Part shown: piece after piece, positions 1 through 4,994 of the stretch | Numbering within the stretch: position 1 is the stretch's first letter | Layout of the letters: each line of letters begins with the position of its first letter | Source: Campylobacterales bacterium | Lineage (GTDB): Bacteria; Campylobacterota; Campylobacteria; Campylobacterales; JALSKU01 | DNA length: 6,125 nucleotides | Direction of reading: 5' to 3' | NCBI GenBank assembly: GCA_027038235.1 | Contig: JALVXV010000301.1 | Span: forward strand, 1 to 6,125 | Notes under the pieces: model-generated | Database searches by the model: none | What the model saw: only the letters and a program-made list of their open reading frames with translations | Told to the model about the DNA's origin: nothing | Made by a program: the position numbers and the translations under genes

Positions 1-632
1 CTAGGCACTTGAAAATTTTTAGCAGATATAAAGTAGAGCGATATAAAAATAACCCCTACTAAAAAATTTGAAAATAAGCAGATGATAGGATCAGCTTTTA
101 TCTTGGTGTTGAATATCCAGTAAAATGACCAAAATATCGTACTTAAAAGTGCTAAAAAAAGTCCAAGGTTGTTTGAAAAATGAAGTGAAGTTATATCTCC
201 TTTGGTGGCAATGATAAGAACTCCAAAATATGCTATAAAACCAGCAAAGAGATCATATCTTGAAAGTCTATGCTTTAGAAAAATTACACTTAGATATGAG
301 AGCATTAATGCCCAGGTATAGTTAATAGCTTGAGCTTCTTGGGCTGGTAGCAGGTCATAAGCTTTGAAAAGTATGAGATAGTAAGCAAAAGGGTTGATAA
401 AACCAAGCAGCACTACAAGAAAAAAATAGTTTTTTATATACTGTAATGTTTGTTGTACTTTCTTTTGGATAATAAGCATAACTGCAAGAAAAACTAATGC
501 CGTTAAAGAGGAGTAAAACAGTAACTCCAAAGGGCTTAAAGATCTAAGGGCTATTTTAAAAGCGGTAGCCACACTAGACCACAAGAGTACTGCACTAAGA
601 GCATAGATGTATGATATTTTTTGATTTGTCAT
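1..632 (-). CDS. EamA/DMT-family membrane transporter, 3' end cut by window edge
   Basis: An open minus-strand frame starts at ATG 632-630 and runs off the left edge after 210 codons. The family usually has about 290-300 residues, so roughly 80-90 C-terminal residues are missing. The product is very hydrophobic. Residues 8-142 form one EamA repeat, beginning YIYALSAVLLWSS and including QAINYTWALM (101-110), where these proteins have a conserved helix. A second repeat begins near 155 (LGLFLALLSTIFWSFYW). There is no cleavable signal peptide; the first helix acts as a membrane anchor. DMT proteins of this type are inner-membrane exporters or importers of small metabolites, and the substrate cannot be read from the sequence. 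A GGAAA ribosome site lies 5 bases before the start. The gene is divergent from mscL and shares its intergenic region. Family assignment is good; specificity is unknown. Confidence 0.85.
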   Translation of the reverse strand, partial: MTNQKISYIYALSAVLLWSSVATAFKIALRSLSPLELLFYSSLTALVFLAVMLIIQKKVQQTLQYIKNYFFLVVLLGFINPFAYYLILFKAYDLLPAQEAQAINYTWALMLSYLSVIFLKHRLSRYDLFAGFIAYFGVLIIATKGDITSLHFSNNLGLFLALLSTIFWSFYWIFNTKIKADPIICLFSNFLVGVIFISLYFISAKNFQVP

Positions 633-685
633 TATATTTCCAAATATTGTTTTGCCTATTATCCCAAATTTATATTTAAGAAATA

Positions 686-691
686 ATTATA
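686..691 (-). promoter_or_regulatory. Candidate -10 box for the EamA transporter gene
   Basis: The minus strand reads TATAAT here, giving a predicted transcript start near 679 and a leader of about 47 bases before the ATG at 632. No clear -35 box is visible. The whole region is so AT-rich that other TATAAT-like strings exist (for example GATAAT on the minus strand at 664-659), so the exact box is uncertain. Confidence 0.35.
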
Positions 692-698
692 TTTTTTT

Positions 699-722
699 AT
701 ATTATAATACCCCTTATAATAT
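699..722. repeat. 9-bp inverted repeat over the mscL promoter
   Basis: The arms ATATTATAA (699-707) and TTATAATAT (714-722) are exact reverse complements around a six-base centre, TACCCC. The repeat overlaps both candidate mscL -10 boxes and so could be an operator or a symmetric promoter. It could also be chance in very AT-rich DNA. The arms have no G or C, so an RNA hairpin would be weak. Confidence 0.5.
703..720 (+). promoter_or_regulatory. Tandem -10 boxes for mscL
   Basis: Two perfect TATAAT hexamers lie at 703-708 and 715-720, upstream of mscL. The first is preceded by a run of seven T (692-698), the pattern typical of Campylobacterota sigma-70 promoters, which often lack a -35 box. 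It would start transcription near 715, leaving about 25 bases of leader. The second would give a leader of only about 13 bases, so the first is preferred. Both fall in or next to an inverted repeat (699-707/714-722). Confidence 0.55.
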
Positions 723-739
723 CACAATAAAGGATAGAG

Positions 740-1171
740 ATGTTTAAAGAGTTTAAGAAGTTTCTCATTTCGGGAAATATGGTAGATATGGCGATTGGTT
801 TTATATTTGGTGGTGCTTTTGCAACAGTTGTAAAGTCATTAGTAGCCAATGTCATCATGCCTCCAATTGGCTTACTTCTTGGTAAAGTGGATTTTTCTCA
901 GTTATTTATTCCACTTGATGGGAAAGAGTATGCATCATTAGATGCTTTGACAAAAGCAGGTGCACCCGCGATAAAGTATGGTGCAACAATAAATGATATA
1001 ATATCATTTATTATCTTAGGCATAGTTATGTTTATGTTTATAAGATCGTACAACAAGATGAAAGAGGCTCCAAAAGAGGCAGCACCTACAGAGAAAACAT
1101 GTCCAGAGTGTGCTATGAGTATTCCAATAGCTGCTAAAAAATGTGGTCATTGTGGTAGCACTAATGTATAA
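740..1171 (+). CDS. mscL: Large-conductance mechanosensitive channel MscL with zinc-ribbon tail
   Basis: MscL is an inner-membrane channel that opens under membrane tension and releases solutes during hypo-osmotic shock; the family works as a homopentamer. At 143 residues it is close to the usual length (E. coli 136). The N-terminal amphipathic helix (MFKEFKKFLISGNMVDMAIG) is followed by TM1 with the pore-lining small-residue pattern and the conserved VIMPPIGLLLG (38-48). A periplasmic loop spans about 50-83 and TM2 about 85-102 (NDIISFIILGIVMFMFI). A charged linker leads to CPEC (121-124) and CGHC (135-138), a four-cysteine zinc-ribbon-like knuckle that replaces the plain cytoplasmic helix of E. 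coli MscL; similar tails occur in some other bacterial MscL proteins. The ATG at 740 has AAAGGA at 729-734 as ribosome site. It is a single gene, divergent from the EamA transporter and convergent with trxC. Confidence 0.97.
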   Translation: MFKEFKKFLISGNMVDMAIGFIFGGAFATVVKSLVANVIMPPIGLLLGKVDFSQLFIPLDGKEYASLDALTKAGAPAIKYGATINDIISFIILGIVMFMFIRSYNKMKEAPKEAAPTEKTCPECAMSIPIAAKKCGHCGSTNV

Positions 1172-1190
1172 ATAAAACTCTTTAATTTTA

Positions 1191-1216
1191 TGGCACATAT
1201 TTTATAATATGTGCCA
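1191..1216. terminator. Hairpin between converging mscL and trxC, probable bidirectional terminator
   Basis: GGCACATAT (1192-1200) and ATATGTGCC (1207-1215) are exact reverse complements around the loop TTTATA, and an outer T-A pair (1191/1216) extends the stem to 10 bp. It lies 20 bases after the mscL stop and 29 bases beyond the trxC stop, where a shared terminator is expected. The T-runs on either side are broken (AAGCTTTTACTTT after the plus-strand stem), so termination strength is uncertain. Confidence 0.7.
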
Positions 1217-1244
1217 AGCTTTTACTTTGGAGACACCATCTATC

Positions 1245-1679
1245 TTAGATAAAGTTGCTAACTAAATTGATGATAGAGTTTTGATCTAATGCACCTGAAA
1301 CTCTATGTACTTCAGATCCATTTTTAAATATGATAATAGTAGGAATACCTCTTATACCAAACTGTGCCGAAAGAGCAGGATAGTGCTCGGTATTTACTTT
1401 TGCAAATTGTGCTTTTAAAGGAAATTTTGAAGCCGCCATTTCAAAATTTGGTGCCATCATTTTACAAGGTCCACACCACTCAGCCCAAAAATCAACCACG
1501 ACAGGTATATCGCTATTGTTTATATGCTTTAAAAAGCTACTCTCATCCAAAGATATAGGATGGGTATCTAGCAATGAGTGTCCACAATTTCCACAATTTG
1601 CTTTATGTATCTCCTTGTTTGTTGGAATTGCATTTGTCTTATGACAATTTGGACAGACTATTTTTTTCTTGTTACTCAT
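1245..1679 (-). CDS. trxC: Thioredoxin 2-type protein with N-terminal zinc ribbon
   Basis: This is a cytoplasmic thiol-disulfide reductase, normally recycled by thioredoxin reductase. It has 144 residues, near E. coli TrxC (139). The N-terminus carries two CxxC pairs, C9/C12 and C29/C32, the zinc-binding module that separates Trx2 from Trx1. The thioredoxin fold follows: VVVDFWAEWCGPCK with redox cysteines C69 and C72, a buried Asp at D63, and the cis-proline loop GIRGIPT with P113. All key residues are present. The start overlaps the end of ppk2 by 8 bases (ATGAGTAA), and a GGGGA ribosome site lies inside ppk2 at 1690-1686, so the two genes are almost certainly translated from one mRNA. In known bacteria TrxC is often tied to oxidative stress; here regulation would follow ppk2. 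Zinc loading is inferred from the cysteines. Confidence 0.95.
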   Translation of the reverse strand: MSNKKKIVCPNCHKTNAIPTNKEIHKANCGNCGHSLLDTHPISLDESSFLKHINNSDIPVVVDFWAEWCGPCKMMAPNFEMAASKFPLKAQFAKVNTEHYPALSAQFGIRGIPTIIIFKNGSEVHRVSGALDQNSIINLVSNFI

Positions 1680-2520
1680 TATCTTTCCCCATTAATTTGA
1701 ATTTGAAGTTTTTTTCCATTCTGATAGCCTCATCTCTACCATATATGATGATATCTCTATCAACTTCTATCTCTTTGGGTGAAATTTTATCAGGATAATC
1801 TACAAAATTCAAGATATGTTTTATACAATTTATTCTTGCTTTTTTCTTATTATTGCTTTTGACAATAGTCCATGGAGCAAATTCAGTATGAGTAGAGCTT
1901 AACATCATAAACTTTGCCAAAGTATATTCATCCCAAAGTCTTTGAGACTCTTTATCAACAGGAGAGAGCTTATACTGTTTTAGTGGATCTGTTTCTCTTG
2001 CTTTAAATCTTCTTGCTTGTTCCTCTTTTGAGACCGAGAAGTAAAATTTAAAGATTTTTGTGCCACTTTCTACTATCATTCTTTCAAAATCTGGTGCATC
2101 TTTTAAGAATTTATGGTGTTCTCTCTCGGTGCAAAATCCCATCACAGGTTCAACCATTGCCCTGTTATACCAACTTCTATCAAAGAGGACTATCTCTCCT
2201 GCACTTGGTAGATGTGCTACATATCGTTGAAAGTACCATTGGGTCTTTTCTTTGTCAGTCGGCTTTTCAAGGGCTACTACTCTAGCACCTCTAGGGTTTA
2301 AATGTTCAGTTACTCTTTTTATTGTTCCACCTTTACCAGCAGCATCTCTTCCTTCAAAGATTAGAAGATACTTAAGCCCTTTCTCTTTTACATGATTTTG
2401 AAATTTTAGCAGCTCTATTTGGAGCTTTACTAACTCTTTTTCATAATCAATAGTCTCTTTTTTCTTGCAAATTGCAACTTTTCCCTTTTTGCAATGCTTT
2501 TTACTCTCTTTTTTTGACAT
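1672..2520 (-). CDS. ppk2: Polyphosphate kinase 2, single-domain, probably class I
   Basis: PPK2 transfers phosphate between polyphosphate and nucleotides; class I enzymes mainly make NTP from NDP. The 282-residue length fits a one-domain class I enzyme. The Walker A motif is at 56-65 (EGRDAAGKGG) and the Walker B-like motif at 110-121 (IVLFDRSWYNRA), followed by the family string VMGFCTERE. The basic lid region is near 169-190 (ARRFKARETDPLKQYKLSPVD), and WDEYTLAKFMMLSSTHTEFAPWTIV is the usual C-terminal nucleotide/polyphosphate region. The first 25 residues are unusually lysine-rich with two cysteines and lie outside the catalytic core. The ATG at 2520 is preceded by AAAGGA (2532-2527), a good ribosome site. 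It is first in an operon with trxC and is driven from the palindromic promoter at 2529-2567. The class I call rests on motif resemblance, not on an alignment. Confidence 0.95.
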   Translation of the reverse strand: MSKKESKKHCKKGKVAICKKKETIDYEKELVKLQIELLKFQNHVKEKGLKYLLIFEGRDAAGKGGTIKRVTEHLNPRGARVVALEKPTDKEKTQWYFQRYVAHLPSAGEIVLFDRSWYNRAMVEPVMGFCTEREHHKFLKDAPDFERMIVESGTKIFKFYFSVSKEEQARRFKARETDPLKQYKLSPVDKESQRLWDEYTLAKFMMLSSTHTEFAPWTIVKSNNKKKARINCIKHILNFVDYPDKISPKEIEVDRDIIIYGRDEAIRMEKNFKFKLMGKDNE

Positions 2521-2528
2521 GATATATC

Positions 2529-2567
2529 CTTTTTTTAGTATAATTATGACAATTATACTAAAAAAAG
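2529..2567. promoter_or_regulatory. Perfect 17-bp inverted repeat forming a symmetric divergent promoter
   Basis: CTTTTTTTAGTATAATT (2529-2545) and AATTATACTAAAAAAAG (2551-2567) are exact reverse complements around ATGAC. Each arm holds a T7 tract, AG and TATAAT: plus strand at 2539-2544, minus strand at 2557-2552. Predicted starts are near 2551 (rightward) and 2545 (leftward), with leaders of about 25 bases to the metallopeptidase ATG (2576) and to the ppk2 ATG (2520). The two -10 regions are so close that polymerase could probably open only one at a time. The outer end of the left arm also supplies part of the ppk2 ribosome site (AAAGGA). It might instead, or in addition, be a repressor operator. 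Confidence 0.75.
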
Positions 2568-2575
2568 TGAATTTT

Positions 2576-3214
2576 ATGAAATATACTCATATCATTAAGC
2601 CAAATATAAAACATATCTATATCAAAGTAGATAAAAAAAATAATATCCAACTTATAAGTTCAAAGAAGATGAGAAAAGAGGCTTTGAGAGTTTTAGAGCA
2701 AAAAAAGGATTGGATCAAAAGGGCAATAGAGAAAAATCAGTCCAAAATAAAGAGAGAAAACATATATAAAGATGGAGGAGTTGTATATCTATTTTCTAAG
2801 GAGTATGAGTTTGTATATGTAAGAGGCAAAAAGGATAAAATAACCTTACAAGATAATAAAATATATTATCAAAGTAAAGAGCACTTATATCCAAAAAAAG
2901 CGGTAGAAACATGGTATAAAGATAGACTAAAAAGCTATCTTGAGCCTAAAGTTTTATTTTATGCAAAAAAGTTATCTCTATTTCCAAAGGGCATAAAATA
3001 TAGAAAAATGAAAAGAAGACTTGGTAGTTGTAGATATGATGATATTTTAACTTTCAACTCTATGTTAGCAAAGTTATCATTTGTTGAGATTGATTATGTG
3101 ATAGTTCATGAATTAATCCATATAAAACATAAAAACCACTCCCCCTCTTTTTGGAAAGAGGTAGAGAAGATTTTTCCAAACTATAAAGAGATAAGAAAAA
3201 ATATCACTCTTTAG
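2576..3214 (+). CDS. YgjP-like (DUF45, M48-like) zinc metallopeptidase
   Basis: The protein has the C-terminal signature of the YgjP/DUF45 family: RRLGSC (147-152), a hydrophobic strand, then HELIH (178-182) and NHSPSFW (187-193). H178, H182 and H188 would bind zinc and E179 would be catalytic. The family is predicted cytoplasmic metallopeptidases of poorly known substrate, sometimes found beside type I restriction genes; none is visible here. The 212 residues are close to but slightly below the usual 230-240. Most relatives have W in the RWGSC box where this has L149. I chose ATG 2576 rather than an in-frame ATG at 2465: the longer form would run through the promoter palindrome and into ppk2, and would add a non-homologous hydrophobic stretch. 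The ribosome site is weak (AAGTGA, 2565-2570). The 3' end overlaps the convergent ClC gene by 11 bases. No signal peptide is seen. Confidence 0.88.
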   Translation: MKYTHIIKPNIKHIYIKVDKKNNIQLISSKKMRKEALRVLEQKKDWIKRAIEKNQSKIKRENIYKDGGVVYLFSKEYEFVYVRGKKDKITLQDNKIYYQSKEHLYPKKAVETWYKDRLKSYLEPKVLFYAKKLSLFPKGIKYRKMKRRLGSCRYDDILTFNSMLAKLSFVEIDYVIVHELIHIKHKNHSPSFWKEVEKIFPNYKEIRKNITL

Positions 3215-4589
3215 ACTCTTTTGAACTCTTTTTCAATCCTCTGTTTTTCTGCCATCTCTCTCTTAATTTATTTAGAGTAACAGAGTTTGTTCCTACTACT
3301 TTGGTGTGTTCCATATCATTACCAGTCGGCACTTCTAAAAATTGAGACTTTTTAAAAGCAAGAATTTGAGAAGGATAGATACTTCTATGTCCTGTTATCA
3401 AGTATGAGATAATTCCAGAAATAGCAGCATAGTGAGCTGACTGTATTCCAAAAAGCTCTAGTGCCATTATAGCTGCTGCTATGGGAGTATTGGCAGCTCC
3501 AGCAATGACACTAACAAGCCCAATAGCAGCAAAAAATTGGATATTGTCATTTAGTAGATGTCCTATGGCATTACCGCTAGTAGAGCCGATAAAAAATAGA
3601 GGTGTAATTACTCCACCACTTCCACCAAACCCGAGACTAAGACCAGTAAAAATGATCTTTAGTAAAAAATCATACCAATGAAGTCCGCCACCTGTAGGGT
3701 TATTTATACTATTTCCTATCTGTTGCATTCCAAGACCAAGATATTGATCTCCAAACATCAAAGCTAATCCTATAAGAAACATACCACCTATGAAACTCTT
3801 TTTTATATATCCCATATCAAGCACTTTTTTTGCCCAATGACCTATGGCATGTATAGCGGTGATAGTAAGATCTGATATTAGACCAAATAAGATACCAGCT
3901 ATAATAACTTTAGCAAAAAGTAGTTCATCTAGTCCATATTTTGGGAAAAAATTAAAATGAAACTCTATATAGGGAGTTCCCATAGTTTGAGATACTAAAT
4001 AAGCAGCAAAACCGGCTATAAAAGAGGGTAAAAGCACACTATATAAAATAGAGCCTACTATCAAAACCTCTACACCAAAGACTGCCCCAGCTATAGGAGT
4101 GCCAAAGACTGCAGCAAATCCTGCACTAATACCACATATAACTATAGCTTTTCTATCTTCATCGCTAAAATTTAAAAAAGAGGCAAACAATGAGGCTACA
4201 CCTGCACCTATTTGGGCACTTGGACCCTCTTTACCTACTGAGCCACCTGCAGCTATAGTGATAATGGTTGCTAAAACTTTGACTGGAATTACAGCAACAT
4301 CAATTTTTCCATCTTTTTCATGAATTGCTTGTATAACCTTTTCAGTTCCATGTCCCTCTGCATCTGGAGCAAACTTTTTGACAAGATATACAGAGGCTAT
4401 TAGTGCAAATGGGAGTAAAAAATAGTAGTGAAATGGCAGGATAGTTTGTTTATCTATAAAATATTCAATAATTTTTAAAAAGAGTGAAACACCAGCACCT
4501 ACAACTAATCCTATAATGGTTGAATAAAATAACCATTTTGCTACACTTGCAAATAAAGCAGTCTCTTCTGTAATTCTATTTCTTACCAT
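3204..4589 (-). CDS. ClC-family chloride channel or transporter
   Basis: ClC proteins are dimeric inner-membrane anion channels or anion/proton exchangers. This one has 461 residues, the size of a bacterial ClC without a CBS domain (E. coli ClcA 473). Motifs in order: GHGTEK (79-84) in place of GSGIP; GSVGKEGPSAQIG (116-128) with the gating glutamate E121; GTPIAGAVFGVEVL (163-176), where the residue aligning by eye with E. coli proton glutamate E203 is V175; GSGGVITP (323-330) in place of GxFAP; and SIYPSQIL (403-410), where Y405 matches the central tyrosine Y445. The C-terminus (about 415-461) is short, charged and cytoplasmic. The ATG at 4589 has only a weak AAGTGA ribosome site. It lies downstream of tRNA-Phe on the same strand, with a hairpin in the gap. 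Whether it is a channel or an exchanger cannot be settled from sequence. Confidence 0.93.
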   Translation of the reverse strand: MVRNRITEETALFASVAKWLFYSTIIGLVVGAGVSLFLKIIEYFIDKQTILPFHYYFLLPFALIASVYLVKKFAPDAEGHGTEKVIQAIHEKDGKIDVAVIPVKVLATIITIAAGGSVGKEGPSAQIGAGVASLFASFLNFSDEDRKAIVICGISAGFAAVFGTPIAGAVFGVEVLIVGSILYSVLLPSFIAGFAAYLVSQTMGTPYIEFHFNFFPKYGLDELLFAKVIIAGILFGLISDLTITAIHAIGHWAKKVLDMGYIKKSFIGGMFLIGLALMFGDQYLGLGMQQIGNSINNPTGGGLHWYDFLLKIIFTGLSLGFGGSGGVITPLFFIGSTSGNAIGHLLNDNIQFFAAIGLVSVIAGAANTPIAAAIMALELFGIQSAHYAAISGIISYLITGHRSIYPSQILAFKKSQFLEVPTGNDMEHTKVVGTNSVTLNKLRERWQKNRGLKKSSKESKE

Positions 4590-4602
4590 AGTATTTCACT
4601 TT

Positions 4603-4634
4603 GTAGAATTTTTTGTAAAATTCTACTCTTTTTT
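4603..4634 (+). repeat. 10-bp inverted repeat with T-run in the ClC leader
   Basis: GTAGAATTTT (4603-4612) and AAAATTCTAC (4617-4626) are exact reverse complements around TTGT. On the plus strand the stem is followed by TCTTTTTT (4627-4634), the look of an intrinsic terminator, yet no plus-strand gene ends here. On the minus strand it lies 14 bases before the ClC ATG, and each arm contains a TAGAAT (minus strand 4625-4620) that could serve as a -10 box for the ClC gene. It could be an antisense terminator, a leader hairpin covering the ribosome site, or an operator. Confidence 0.55.
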
Positions 4635-4689
4635 GGTTTAAATTAACTTTTATTGAAAATAGTTTTGAAGAATTTAGAGAGTCTTAAGG

Positions 4690-4765
4690 TGGTGGCCAGA
4701 GACGGAATCGAACCGCCGACACGGTGATTTTCAGTCACCTGCTCTACCGACTGAGCTATCTGGCC
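4690..4765 (-). tRNA. tRNA-Phe (anticodon GAA)
   Basis: The minus strand folds into a complete cloverleaf of 76 bases. The acceptor stem is GGCCAGA (4765-4759) with TCTGGCC (4700-4694); the D arm is GCTC/GAGC; the anticodon stem is GGTGA/TCACC enclosing the loop CTGAAAA with anticodon GAA (4732-4730); the T arm is GGCGG-TTCGATT-CCGTC with one G-T pair. The discriminator is A and the 3' CCA is encoded (4692-4690). It decodes UUC and UUU. It is a lone tRNA, upstream of and in the same direction as the ClC gene, with no obvious T-run terminator in between, so some co-transcription is possible. No integrase or duplicated tRNA end is visible nearby. Confidence 0.98.
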
Positions 4766-4780
4766 AATTATGGAATTGAA

Positions 4781-4786
4781 ATTATA
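4781..4786 (-). promoter_or_regulatory. -10 box for tRNA-Phe
   Basis: The minus strand reads TATAAT at 4786-4781, preceded by CTTTTAGT and a longer T-run, the same style as the ppk2 promoter. It predicts a start near 4774, about 9 bases before the mature tRNA 5' end, leaving a short leader for RNase P to remove. Confidence 0.65.
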
Positions 4787-4915
4787 ACTAAAAGTTTTAA
4801 AAAATAACTTAATTTTATAGCTAACAACGAAATAATCACAAATTTTATATAAAATTAAAAAGTTATTGCAAAAGACATTGTGTAGGTTTTCAGAAACCAA
4901 AAAGAATATTTAAGA

Positions 4916-4921
4916 TATAAT
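4916..4921 (+). promoter_or_regulatory. -10 box for ugd
   Basis: A TATAAT stands 74 bases before the ugd start and predicts a transcript starting near 4928 with a leader of about 67 bases. The rest of the 229-base gap between tRNA-Phe and ugd holds only AT-rich sequence, a weak 5-bp stem (GGTTT/AAACC, 4885-4898) and the tRNA promoter. No riboswitch fold was recognised. Confidence 0.5.
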
Positions 4922-4994
4922 CTAAGTAAAATAGCTGTGAGGACATCCATTTGTTTCAAGTATGTATTGAGGTAAAAATAAAAAGGCAAAAAAA

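Noticed and set aside
1016..1198. A 60-codon minus-strand open frame antisense to the mscL 3' end
   Set aside because: It is a shadow of mscL, with no ribosome site and no protein-like pattern.
2465..2575. A 37-codon N-terminal extension of the metallopeptidase
   Set aside because: It would overlap ppk2 and read through the shared promoter palindrome; the internal ATG at 2576 fits the family and the predicted transcript start.
4690..4765. tRNA-Phe as an integration site for a mobile element
   Set aside because: No integrase gene, no direct repeat of the tRNA 3' end, and no change in base composition were seen in the window.
4643..4900. An 85-codon minus-strand open frame
   Set aside because: It reads straight through tRNA-Phe; the peptide segment IGQIAQSVEQVTENHRVGGS is the familiar false translation of a tRNA gene.
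4937..4975. A 12-codon GTG-started leader peptide before ugd
   Set aside because: No ribosome site, no run of regulatory codons, and no terminator/antiterminator hairpins accompany it.
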